This document shows positions 1 to 12,698 of a stretch of 64,000 bases of DNA, piece by piece (the stretch's first letter is position 1; the number at the start of each line of letters is the position of its first letter). A program made the position numbers and the translations under genes. This DNA comes from Rotaria socialis (lineage: Eukaryota; Rotifera; Eurotatoria; Philodinida; Philodinidae): assembly GCA_905331475.1 (NCBI GenBank), contig CAJNYU010003187.1, forward strand, positions 124,001-188,000, in the 5' to 3' direction. A model generated the notes under the pieces. It ran no database searches. It had not been told where the DNA came from and saw only the letters and a program-made list of their open reading frames with translations.

Positions 1-1168
1 GGTGAGTGTTAAAAATAAAATAGTAGAAAACATCATTGGTTAATTTATTTCTTTGAAAATCATTTCTTTTAATCGTGTGCGATTTTTATAGTTTTCATAA
101 CGTTTATTCACAGAGTTCTGATGATCAAACGAAATATTTTTTGTTTTTGTGTCTATCCTATATGTGAGATGCCGTTAACAGAAGAACACAGAAGACAATT
201 GCACCTACTCTCGATAAAGCTCATATACACATATACTCAGTTAATTTTGCTGTCTGATTAATATATATATATCCTTTTTGATGTTCATACTCATTTTCTC
301 AAAGAAAAAATCATTTCTATCAACAATAACAAAAATATTCCAAGTCACACACATACCTTTTGTATCATCAGAGAATTTCATTGAAAAAAGAAGAAAACTG
401 ATGATTTAAAGTCGCAAAGAAAACATTGAAATGATGACGATGATGTGTCGCTCTCATCATCTAATCAGTCAAACGCTTCAAAGGAATATATAAAAAAAAA
501 AGAAAGCTTGACTGTGAATGAAAAGTAAATATAGATTTGGATTGGTATTGAAACGATGGGATAGAAAAACACACTAGATGTCGGCATTATTCACTCTCTG
601 GATTCTACTTGTTTTCTTTCAATCTATCATCAATAGTGTCTCTTTTTTTATCCTCCTTGATGGATTAACCTTTGATACTCTCGATCTCTAATTGTTCATC
701 CGACTATTGACTACAAATGACGAGACATACAATTTTTTATTGATCAACTTATTCGTTGGGATTTCTGTTTTTAACCAATTGACCTTGTTCTTCCACATTT
801 GGTGGTCATCCGGAAATCGATCAATTGGCGAAAGGATGATAAAAAGAAAAGAAAGAAACAAACGGGAAGAAAAAAAATATCTATATCTATATCTATCTAT
901 ATATATATTTACGGTCAGCCAATCGGCTCTTCACCACTCCAATTATACTCGTGCTTTTCCCTTTTTTTTCTTCTTCTTCTTCTTCTTGTCACCCACATTT
1001 TTCTCTTTTCTTCTTCCTTCTTGCTGCGTCTCTTACAAACATTGCATTGACACATTAAGTTCTGCGCACAACACATACACACACAGACACGACACGAGTA
1101 GAGACTCTATAAAAAATATATTAAAAAAAAACAATAAGGATTTAAAATGATGACATAAAATCAAAAAG
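1..1168. other. Upstream region of first FoxA gene
   Basis: No coding exon is recognised here. The window opens with GGTGAGTG, which fits a 5' splice site, so the left edge may cut an exon of an upstream gene or a 5' UTR exon. The rest is AT-rich with T/C-rich runs near 960-1020. A tiny upstream reading frame (ATG ATG ACA TAA, 1147-1158) ends 10 nt before the FoxA start codon. Confidence 0.5.
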
Positions 1169-2324
1169 ATGGATCAAATTACATCGTCTTATTCGCTTAT
1201 ACCAACAACTGAACTTGATGGAAATCCCAATATTGCTGACCTTTGGTCATCAACTAATGGATCTTATATGCAACAAATAACTAATCACAATAATAATATT
1301 AATAACAATATTCAACAAGCATCACCAAGTAATCCAACATTACAACCCCCTCCTAGTCTTGCTTATGCACGCCGTTATGCTGCATCAAAACCACCTTATT
1401 CTTGTAAGTTCAGAAAAGCATTAAAAATGAATCTATAATAATTTTATTTTTTAAGATATTTCCTTAATTACGCACGCTATCAATGGTTCTCCTGATGGCA
1501 TGTGTACATTATCACAAATCTATCAATATATTCAAGATCGGTATGCATACTACCGACAAAATCAGCAACGTTGGCAAAATTCTATACGACATTCATTATC
1601 ATTTAATGATTGTTTTGTTAAAGTTCCACGTAGTACAGATCGGCCTGGTAAAGGTTCATTCTGGGCTTTACATCCTGATAGTGGAAATATGTTTGAAAAT
1701 GGTTGTTATTTACGGCGACAAAAACGTTTTAAAATAAAAGAGAGAATAAGAGACCCAAATAAACCCAAAACAACCAATAAAGATAAAATAACAAATTCAA
1801 ATTTGAATAAATCTCATTCATCATCATCACCACTTTCCGAAAATACAATAAGAGGAATGGATTCACCAGGTTCATCACCACGACAAGCAACAGCATCAGA
1901 ATCCTTAACTTTACCATTACCACAACAATACTATCATCAATATTCGCAGATTCATCCATCACAAACAACATATTCAACTGAATCAATACCTACTATTAAA
2001 ACTGAGTATGTTCATAATCCAACACCATCATCATCATCATCATCCACAATTTATACTCATCAAACATACGATCCAAATAATAATGGTTTACAATATTTAA
2101 CTACAGAACCCAATCAACAATATTTTCATACAACTGATCAATCTTCATCACCATTTCTTCATCAAATAGCACCACCAGGTACATTTCGTATTGATAATCT
2201 TATTAATGGTCAACCAGATTTTAAATCATTCTATTCAACAATGACTGGTCATGAAACAACAAGTAATTTTTTGGATACAACAAATACTAATTATTATTAT
2301 AATAATACAAATTCTTCATCTTAA
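1169..2324 (+). CDS. foxA: FoxA-class forkhead transcription factor, copy 1
   Basis: Sequence-specific nuclear DNA-binding protein; FoxA proteins are pioneer factors of endoderm and gut in animals (family knowledge). Two exons, 1169-1403 and 1456-2324, joined over a 52-nt GTAAGT...TTTAAG intron, give 367 residues. The forkhead domain is at about residues 74-171, from [11 protein letters not shown] to RRQKRFK. The recognition helix [13 protein letters not shown] and the FoxA-type segment [17 protein letters not shown] are intact. The intron splits the domain inside the KPPYS/YIS motif. The tail is rich in Ser, Thr, Asn and Gln; a GTFRIDNLI stretch could be a remnant of a conserved FoxA C-terminal motif, which is uncertain. 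The first half of the domain ([14 protein letters not shown]) is more divergent than in copy 2. FoxA assignment is strong; orthology to a particular FoxA gene is not claimed. Confidence 0.93.
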
Positions 2325-4508
2325 TTTCTTTATCTTGTTTTTTTTTCGAGTTAACCTAGTCTCTCTTCATAATACAAAAGAAAAAACACAAAATTATGAT
2401 CAAATTCTATGCGGTGTTTTTTTGTTTCTTCATTTTTTTCTTGTCTTCTCTATATACTTGTGTGTGTGTGTGAGTGTATGTCAATATATATCTATATGTG
2501 CAATTTCTTATTCTCAGCAACAAAAGACATGATTGTCAAAATCTTGATTGATCTTTTTTTCTTCTTTTCTTTCTTGGTTATCAATTTTCATCAGACAGGT
2601 AGCTCCAATAGAGGCACGTTCAGCAAACAACGAAGGAATATGTACGTGTGAGAGGGATTAGTCTATATATGAATATGGACATATGGTTAGACAAAAAACG
2701 CAGGGAATTTTGTCTATGCTATATGTGACATCCGCTTGTGAAAAATATCTATCGTATCATGTAATCGATAGTATTTTGTTGACTAACTATCTAGTGATAT
2801 CGGTTTGATTATCGACTCTTGTTTTTTCTTCTAGCGGCGAAATTGAGCCGCTTTTCTGATAATAATAATAATAATGAATTGAATTTATTAGATCTTCACT
2901 TTTTTTCCTTTTATTTGATGATGACAGAAGCTTTTTCTTTTATTCACTTATAGTTATATTAGAATGAAGAACTGCTTTTCTATTTCGTCTTTGAGCAAAT
3001 ATTTGTTCCCTCTTATATACATCTATTCTCGACACACATTCACGCACATTACGAATGATGACAACCACAGAAATTTTGTGCTACTATTTGGTTCGGTTTG
3101 TGTCTTTTTCGTGTCTCTCTCTCTCTCTCTCTCTCTGATTGGTACTATTCGAGAATAAGATCACCAATATTTGATGTTAAATAACTACTGTATGATGAAA
3201 GCAGCAAATTACTCATTCATAGATTCTAACGTACAGATTGAAGCATTGAAATTGAAAAATCTATCCAAATTTGACGTAGCTATATAAATTAATGAAAATA
3301 AAATGTACGCAATAAATTGTGCCAAGTATTTTTACAATACATTTTTTCTTATAGAGAAGTCACAATCATAAAATGTTCATCGTCTACTCGTTCAAAAATA
3401 TCACTGTAAAATGAACAGACCAGTTATCCGAATTCATATATTGGCTAAAATTCGCTTATCTATGAATTGACTTATTTCTTGCATTGCATAGTTCAACATT
3501 GTGTTCTAAGTGGCTGTTCTTGTTTATATCTTTTATTATCTATATTATATAGATAACAGGAAGGTCAACATTTTTCTAACTTTATTTTAAAAGTCTTATA
3601 GAAATTTATTTTTGAATATTTATTCTTAAATATAATGATAAATGCGTTGAACTAAGACGGACAAAAGTTTGACTATCGATGTTGGAAAATAATTTTTGCT
3701 TTCTGGAAATGAATTTTCAAAACCTTCTCTTTTTTGTTTTTACTTTGAATAGTTTTCCAAAAAGTATTTCAATTTTCCTTTAGAAAATCTTATCAACAAT
3801 AACAAAAATGTTTCAGTAGACCTTTTACACTATTCAAGTCCTCCTCTATTGTATGCACCAGTCTTGGTAATCACGGGACTCTTCAAAATAAAATCGCCTA
3901 GACAATTGCCGAATAGACTCATGTATGCTCGCTCATTGAAGCTTTTTCTTCTCTTTACACATTGTGTGTGTCGACGAGCCGCTCTATTTATAACAAACAA
4001 AACTTTAGTAGTAGTGAGGCGTATGTACACAGAATCTCTCTCTTTTTTTCTCACTACTTGCTCACATAGTTAGTAGTGCACACACATACAACAGTATGAG
4101 ACGAGTATAGTGTATATGATGATTTGAAAAAAAATTGAGTTTTTCTTATTCCACATAAACTATTTAGACAAAAGGTAAGTTAGCAAGTTTGATAACATAT
4201 AAATTGAAATGAAAGCTTTGAATATATTGAATATAAGGCGGGACAAGAGATTATCTTTTCATACATTAAAAATAAAAATAGAGCATGTTCATTTTCATTT
4301 GTTTTTATCTCAATATCAATCTTAACGCCATGTCTACAGATGTAATAGTCTCCTTCAACTGATAAGAATTTTTTTTAAATACTTTTTTCATTCGTCGGGA
4401 AAGTTCACATATGAAAAAAAACGCAATTTTTTTGACGAATCATATAACGAGATTTTTTTTTTTATGTATTATAAAAACTACCCATGTCTTAGCCTTTGCC
4501 TTTTTTCA

Positions 4509-4540
<32 letters not shown>

Positions 4541-5312
4541 TGCCATTTACGCAGATAAGAAATCAAGCCCTTCTTCTTTCGTCTCTATTTTCTCTCTGTT
4601 GTTTTTTTTTGCTTGACTCAGGTTTTTCTTGACAATCTATTGTAACTTGACTGCACACCACAATGACGACATTTTTAGACGAAATAGCACGTACACTTAA
4701 TTTTTTCCCTGTACTCTTTCTTTCTTTCTTTCTTTCTCCTTGCCTCTTTCTTTTTCTCGTCTGTAATAGTTGAAAATGTGCAAGAGGAGAGAACAACTGA
4801 TTCGTCGGTCGGATGGCTGAATTGTAATAAAAACGGGCGCATATATGCAGCAAAATGTCTTGCTATGAAGGAGAAAAAAAAAGAAGAAGAGGAGAGCTTT
4901 TGATCGTGCTACGACGACAAACCCCGAAAGAAGAAAAAAAAGAACACGATAGAGAGAAAGAGAGAAAAAGGAGAGAATAGAAAGCAGACTTTTTGAGGGA
5001 TTCATTTCCGTTTTTCTCTCTTTGCTCGACGGGGATTCGTCGTATTGGCTGTTGTTGCCGTCATCGTTCACGTCGAAATATTTGTTTGTATTCGAATTGT
5101 CGTTGTCTACATTACACGCGAGCAATCAAACCATCCTTTAATTTTTAAATAATGATCAAATAGTGGTCGAGACGACGGCCACCCATCAAGCCAAATACTT
5201 ATTGACTTAGTGTGTTCTCTTTTTTTCCACGTACAACGAGCACAGAAAGGAAAAATAAAAATCAAACAAAAGAATAACGAAGAAGAAGAACAAGAACAAG
5301 AGAAGAGCAAAA
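2325..5312. other. Intergenic region between the FoxA paralogues
   Basis: About 3 kb without a supportable gene. Reading frames here come from low-complexity sequence such as (TC)n at 3115-3136 and 4515-4541 and (CTTT)n near 4712-4738. A 6-bp GC-rich stem (AGCGGC/GCCGCT, 2833-2852, 8-nt loop) followed by TTTT is the only local structure noted. The 3' end probably holds the promoter and A/G-rich 5' UTR of copy 2. Confidence 0.5.
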
Positions 5313-6895
5313 ATGAAAATGCACAATCATCAGACTAGTATTGGTGATGAATCAACATCATCATCTTCATCCAATAATACTGCATCTGATTATAAGCCAG
5401 CAATAAATGAACTTTTAAGAATTCAACAACAGCAACAACAACAACAACAACAACAACATAGTATCATTGAATCACAACAATTAGATTATGCAACTCTTGT
5501 ACCAGTTCAATCACTTGCAAGTACAAAAGTTGAATTAGAAACACCCACAATGCACTATTATGACACTGCACAACCATTACCATCTTCGAATTATATGTTA
5601 ACACAATCACCTTATGATTTAAATCATACTATCGACAATGGTAATGGCGATTTAGTTTCATCTGGAGCACGTCAAACACAAACTACAACATCAACAGCAT
5701 CGGGTAATCGCCGCGGTAATACGCCTTCTAAACCTCCTTATTCCTATATAAGTCTTATTACTATGGCCATACAACATGCGCCAACAGGCATGGTAACATT
5801 AAATGATATCTATCAATTTATTATGAATGTATTTCCATATTATCGACAAAATCAGCAACGTTGGCAAAATTCTATTCGACATTCATTATCGTTCAATGAT
5901 TGTTTTGTTAAAGTTCCACGAGGGCCTGATCGGCCGGGTAAAGGTTCCTATTGGACATTACATCCTGACGCCGGTAATATGTTTGAAAATGGTTGTTATT
6001 TAAGGCGGCAAAAACGTTTTAAATGTACAAAACAAGCATCTAAAACTCGATCACGAACATCCAATAATGGACAACAACAACAGCAGCAATCTACATCGAG
6101 TATTAGATTAACAAATGTTAATAAAACTGATCCATCGGCATCAAATACTGATGAATCAGATGATGAAAATGAATCTATTGAAAGTGGCAATGCTAGAGAT
6201 GATGAACATCATCAAACAATGACTATGGATGGGCAAATTCATATGCCATTAACAAGAACATCATCAACTACTCCTACACATATTTCTCTTAATCATTCAA
6301 CTGTAACTATTAATCATTTTACTGCACCTATACCAAAACTTTTATCAACAAATGAAGATACATATCGTCAACAAAATAGTAAGAATTTTTAAATGAAAAA
6401 AGAAAATAAAACAAGAAAAAACAACTTTAATTTGATAATTTTTCTGTTTCAGACAATGGAGTTATGATTTCTCCTTCATCGAAACAACATGAAACCTGTC
6501 AATCAGTTCCTCGTTCTCCTCAAACTCATCTTCCTCATAATCATCATCATCATCTTCATCATCACTCACATCAACTTTACTCGAATGAACAACAACAACA
6601 ACAACAGCAACAACAGTTTCCTTCTATTCCCCATACACCTGTTTATGTTGATTTGCAACCATTTCCATCTAGTACAGCACCAGCAGATATTGTCTATTCT
6701 GATAATGGTCCAACACCACCAACAACATCATCCACAAATTATTTTACAACTGAATCATCACCCTCAACGTCAACTAATTCACTTCATCCCCATGCATCAT
6801 CTGGTTATTATTTTACACAATTTCCTGCAACGTCTTCATCATCAGTTATAACGAACAACAATGTCATTGACTATCAGCAGCCGGTTCGGCTTTAG
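5313..6895 (+). CDS. foxA: FoxA-class forkhead transcription factor, copy 2
   Basis: Second FoxA-type nuclear transcription factor, same strand, about 3 kb downstream of copy 1. Exons 5313-6378 and 6453-6895 join over a 74-nt GTAAGA...TTTCAG intron in phase 1 to give 502 residues. The forkhead domain (about residues 140-237) begins [15 protein letters not shown] and ends [10 protein letters not shown], closer to canonical FoxA than copy 1 ([20 protein letters not shown]). The N-terminal region has a run of 11 Gln (residues 38-48). After the domain come Gln-rich and acidic segments, and the second exon encodes His-rich and Gln-rich runs and a Ser/Thr/Pro-rich tail. Unlike copy 1 it has no intron inside the forkhead domain. 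The ATG at 5313 follows an A-rich leader and is the first in frame. Confidence 0.94.
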
Positions 6896-9800
6896 ACATA
6901 TGAAAAGACAGCAACAAGAAAAAAACATATAGAAAAATCAAATCGACTAAGCAATACTGTGATGATGATGATGATGAAAAAGAACTAGAATGAATGATAA
7001 TCATTAAATGTGTGTTTATGTCCGTGTGTGTGTGTGTGTGTGTGTGTGCATGCGTGTCTGTCTTCGTTCTAATTTATTCAGCTATGTCTTACAATGTGTA
7101 CAGTGGATTCTTTATACTCTACCTCATCATTGTTCTTTATTGCATCATTCATTCATTCATTCATTCATTCATATTCTTATTTGAGTACGATACCAGTATG
7201 CAACTTGTGAAGACATATTGTAGAAGGTTCAAGTAATAACGAGACAGGGGGCTTTTTCAATTGATTGATACTCAATTGATGCCGGTGGTGTTCCTCTTTT
7301 TAACCTCCTATTTCTCCTCCTTCCCATGTTTTTTTTCTAGTATACGAAACGAAAATGTTCTAGTGAAATTGACATGAACCTTACGGGGCTCTCCTTTCCT
7401 ATTCAATTCATTCATTTTCATTCATTCATTCCGCTACATACGCACAGAACACGGGAGAGAGAGACAGCCCAAAGCAAAAGAATAGTGATTGAAATTTTCT
7501 TTTTCGTGCAGGTTTCACCGCTGTCATTGTTACTGCTTGATACGATGAGTTCATAGAAGAAGAAAAAGAAGAAATTAAAGCTAATATACCGTCTGTTTTG
7601 TAGCTAGTTTAATTGTTGATCGGGGTGACCTACTAGTAGCAAAGAGGGCAAGTGTCATTCATGCCATATAAAGAATAAATGAATCAAGACATTTGTGTTA
7701 TATTCTTGTTGAGTTCAATTTGTATATTAATCTGTTCTATATTCGTATTTCGTATTTTGGATGTGTTTTGTTTGTTAAATAAGAAAAGACGCTTATGAAT
7801 AAATGAAGAAGAAGGAAAAACTATTCAACATAGAAATACAAATATCAATATGTGTACATTGCTATTGCTTGATTTTAAGTTTTAGAATATCGATAGTGCT
7901 TGAAGCATAACTACTGTATAACTAGGTAAATTTCATTTTTGTTAGATTTCTTCAAGAAAAACAGATTTTATTTGCAATTCAAAGACTTGTTATTACGATT
8001 GTAATATATAGTTTGTGTTAAATTATGATTGGATAGAAAATTGTCGGCATGTGAACGAACGAGAATAAAAGAAATAGAATATTTTTCCATTAGTCGACAA
8101 TTCGACTTGTTGTTCTGCTGCTTTTTTTTCTTTATGTGAAAGTATGTGTAATGCCTGCTCGCACTTATAATTGCCTCGTTCTTTCGCTTTCCACTTGATA
8201 GTAAAATGTGCTATAGTGCATTCGCATGATTCTTGATAAGAAACGTAAGCATCTCTCTCGTTCTCTCTTGCTTCGAGATAAGGCTTCGTTTTTTTCGCTT
8301 ATGCACAGTGCTCTTGAGAGGAGAGAACAGTTGTTGGGGTGGTGATGATGATGCTTGTAAGAGCAACCATATCGGTTGAAGCATAATAAAAACAACCTTG
8401 TCGACGTTTGTGTCGTTCTTGTCTATGCTTTACGAGAAATATACTAAATGTAGTGAAAAAGTAAAGTGGACTGATTCAAGTGTGCGTATGGCATATACAT
8501 TGCTATATCACATAAATCGCACCATTTTACTTTCTTTCTCTCTCTCTCTCTCTTATCTCCCTATTAAAAAACAACTGCAATGGACTAGCATATGACAGCT
8601 TTGAGTACTCATTCTCTATCCTTTTAGAGTTCGATAGGATTACTTGCTCATTTTGGCATCTCGGATTTCGCCGCTGTTATCATTACTTTACGAATGTCAT
8701 CGGATAGGCAAAGCGTGCGACATATACCTACACTCTAATGTCGATTGTTTGCGCAACGATTTAACAGGATTAATTTATCACAAGCTTTCATCAACGGTTA
8801 CTCGGAGGAAAAAATGAACAGAAAAAAAATTCAAATCAGCTAAATATGATAAAATAAGAAAGAAAGAAAGAAAGAAAGAAACCGCTCGTTCTGTTTTGTC
8901 GAAGCTTTTAGTTTTATTCAAGAGATAATCTTTCGATTGATGCATTTCTCTGAAGATAAATATCATTTATTAAACAGTAATTAAAGAATATTCATAGTTA
9001 CTAGATCATCTACGAGAAAATCAACAAAAACTAATTTTAATTAAGAAAATGAATTTAAACTCATATTATTGTTATAGAAATCTATTTTATATTCAACAAG
9101 ATCAATTAAAATTTTGTTTAAACAAATAAATAATCTGCAAATAAAATTACATTTGACTGAACGTCTTTTGGTGCGTGTATTGCATTATGACTCAGGAATG
9201 ACTAGTAAGAAATATGCCATTTAAGAATGATACGGTGTTTTAAGCATAAAATCAGAGCAAATAGTTGATTGAAGAGTGCAATCATTTTCCAAAGAAAACA
9301 GAATAGCTATATTCATGTGAAATTTTTTTCTGATTTATACCAGCTAGATATGTCTTCTTCATATTTCTCAAGGTCGCTGTAAAAATTTCAGACCATAACT
9401 AAAGTATATTCAAGATTCAATAAATGCAAAGTGTGCATATGAAAGTTTTCAACGTTTCTATATCATCCTATATTATTTCGAAATACCAGCACTCGACATT
9501 TTGACTTTTATTTCTTCATTACAAATCTACATTTCATCATGACAGACTTATTTTTCTATTTTATATGGATAATCTTGAATAATATTCTATGGAAGTTGTA
9601 TAGACATTTCTATTGAAATACCATGAATGTATATTCTTCTCGATATGATATTTGACGCATAGAATTAAGCTTATACGAGTAAATTTTGTTTTCAGTCTGT
9701 ATATATTTTAATGAAACTTTAATTCGACACAACTAAGAAAAAAATTTACGATTCAAATATCGGACTAATTCATTTTGATTCAATAGAATAGCAGGTATAG

Positions 9801-12698
9801 TTAATTGTGAATGTATATTTAAAAGTAAGATGAATTATTTAAATCAAAATATCAATGACATAAAGTCGATACCATCAAACTATTTTTAATGTTAGCTGTA
9901 ATCACTTTATTATAAACATGAATGAACTTATATTGAAGTACTGCTTTTGTGCCATCGACGAAATCAAGTATGCTCCATGTAATAACTAAAATTGATTAAG
10001 TTGATTTAGGAGAATGTTAATTGAAAGTGATCCTATTCGAAACGATATAAAAAAATATATTTGAGACATCTGTTAATCACAATAATATATTCCCAGATTG
10101 TTGATTGCTTAGCTATGGTCTACTCAAAATATGGATAAATCATGCGTGTCCGAATTTTATTTGTAAACGGAATTTTCAAATAAATGCTGTACGACTTAAA
10201 CTGAACGAAGCATCAGATAATAAATTGAATATGAATATAGAAATATTTTAGCTAATTTGAAGAAGCGCACATTGATACGCAAGATACGAATAGAGATATT
10301 CAGCATATTTTATTTTTGCTTATTTAATGGAATTACATCATGCTTGTGCCAGAACAAGTTCATATGTATTTTCATTCCCATTGATAGGAACGCATATTAT
10401 ATATTTACTTGAAAGAAGTTTTATTTCTTATGAATCCTACATAATTAGTTCATGGTAATTTTTATTTCAACAGTAACAATTATTTATTTTTATGATAATT
10501 TTCAGTCAACCAAAAACCTATTGTTTCAATGAAAGTTACATACGATAGTTCTTGAATAAGTAATCAATATAAATAATACTAAATAGAAGAAAAATAGCCT
10601 TACTAGCTTTTAACATAAAGAAGAATACTAAAATCAATAACCAATTTGTGTATTGCTCTAAATTATAGGAAAATTTTAATTCTAATTTTATGAAACACGA
10701 TCTGAAAGGAGTGTTGAATTATATAGGATAGAAATTAGGACCCATCCCCCGCCCCACCCCCCAGACCATGAATTCTTTGTAACTGCCTGTGATGGCCTCT
10801 ACCGACTCCATAGATCAAAATACAGACCGTGACCGAAAGACTACATGTATGATTACAGACAGTGGCAGAAAAGCTACAAAGACTCCGAAATCGTGCTAGA
10901 TGAGTTCCAGCAAAGGAGTTCCATCGTGTGTCACATTTTAATCCCAAAGGGACTGTGCTAACAGCTTTTTTAAAATGAAATACCAATATCAACTGAATAA
11001 CTTGTACATTTCTCCTGATACACATTTACAGAGAATTTAGTTGAATACTTGAGACCATGGCTAAGTTCAGAGAAAAGTTCCTATAATTGAAAGCGTAATT
11101 CTATAGCTACTAGTGTAAGTTTATTGGATAGATCATACGTATTATTATGTAAATTTTTATTGATTAAATAAATTATCAAACAGAAGATAGTTTTTCGTCG
11201 AGATTTTTGTCACTAGTATTGATTACAGCTAAAAATAGTATAGTACAATTTTATTTCTGTAGAATCCAACAATATAGTTCTAGAAATAATTACAAATCTT
11301 ATCAATCAAACAAGAGTTGATGTCCTGAGAAATATCGGTACAACTATTCAATAGATCAAATTAAAATTTTCATGTCATAAATTTTTAAAGAGGTAATCTT
11401 TCTTTTAAAAACGTCATAAAATGTCACAAACTCTCTGTATTCATAAGAATACTTGATTTCCTCTTTCAATTAAGACTTATCGAAAGAATGGATTGATTGA
11501 ATCACGACGGAACAAGTCAGAATACTTTTTTTTTAATGTACTGTACGATCATGCCCGTAATTGTGAGTAGCTAGGATGTTTTTCGTGATTGACGACGTAA
11601 TCGTAAGCAAAATTAAAATTCATTCTTGTAATCACGAGTGACCCTAGGATTATTTGATCAAAATTGTAATTCACACATTCTAATTCTTCAATATCTATTT
11701 CGATAAGCATTGCTCATGTCTTAATCAGAATAGCTCTGAGAATTTGAATAGTAATGAAATAAATAGCAGTCAGATGGCATGCTGGCTGATCTGGAATAAC
11801 GAATTTTTAAAAATATAGAAATCTGTTTCAAACATAGTTTTCAAAGCTATAGAATTTCCAGCGAAAAAAAACGCAAAAAAGATGAGATATTCTTGCATTG
11901 GTTGATTCTATTCGAAATTTGGCATCTGTGTAATCCATATTTTGAGATATATTCTTCGTCGAGTTTGCATAGTTGGCTTGAGCCTTATTAGAAAGTCTAT
12001 TTTCTTTCTACAAAAAACGAAGAACTAACTCAATTATCGTTACAAAGTTCTATCAGAACAAGAAATCTGTAATTCAGCAAAATGACTACAAGACGCTAAG
12101 TAATGTGACAAGCTATTTCTTCTGCTTATGATGTAGTTTTTGCTACGTAGATGTCATGGTAAGTGTAAAAACGAAACTACAAAAATATATGATGCGATCA
12201 GTATGTATGAGTATATCAGTAACTGCGTTTCATAAGCTGTGCTAGACGGCAAATTGTAAGTAGCAATATTATGAATTTTATTTTTAGGTTTATTTTCTTG
12301 AAAGAAGGCGGAAATACTGCGATTAGCCGTTTGGATGTGGCCTTCAACGCCATGAATGAAGAGTAGAAATACCTATAGAACGATAAGATAGTGAAAGATA
12401 CATTCTGGCACCATTTATAGAGTAAAATATTAATTTATTTATGAATCACTTCGATTGGAAAATTTCATATTAACCAAAAACAAAACATTTCATTCCATGA
12501 AAGCGTTAGTCCCAATAGTATTTCTATCACAATAGAAGGTAAAGTATGTTATACATTCAAATAATCATAAGAATTTTTCCTGAATCATATTCAAAGATAT
12601 TAAATAGGCGAAAATGAAACATAATAGAAACAAAATGGTGATGAACAAAAAAGTTAAATGAATTTGAAAAATTATTGTTTTATTCAATTATTTTTATC
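6896..12698. other. Gene-poor AT-rich interval
   Basis: About 5.8 kb with no supportable gene apart from the weak scrap near 10.7-11.0 kb. It contains (TG)n at 7024-7048, CATT repeats at 7143-7171, an AAAGA-type run near 8860-8880 and long unstructured AT-rich sequence. It may hold regulatory DNA for the FoxA genes, but nothing in the sequence proves that. A short reading frame near 12310-12366 has coding-like composition but no recognisable family. Confidence 0.5.
10735..11025 (-). mobile_element. Possible degenerate hAT-transposase scrap
   Basis: A block of distinctly higher GC content inside AT-rich intergenic DNA. The minus-strand frame contains LGLKCDTRWNSF (DNA about 10910-10945), which resembles the TRWNS motif of hAT-family transposases. 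The rest of the frame does not look like a transposase, and no terminal inverted repeat or target-site duplication was found. If real it is a small decayed fragment; it may equally be chance. Confidence 0.25.

Noticed and set aside
692-1150. 152-residue frame upstream of FoxA copy 1
   Set aside because: Starts at a non-ATG codon, consists of low-complexity Phe/Tyr/Ser runs from T-rich DNA and resembles no protein.
3830-5310. Several overlapping Arg/Lys- and Phe/Ser-rich frames between the FoxA genes
   Set aside because: They occur on both strands over TC/AG repeats and have no family similarity; best read as non-coding.
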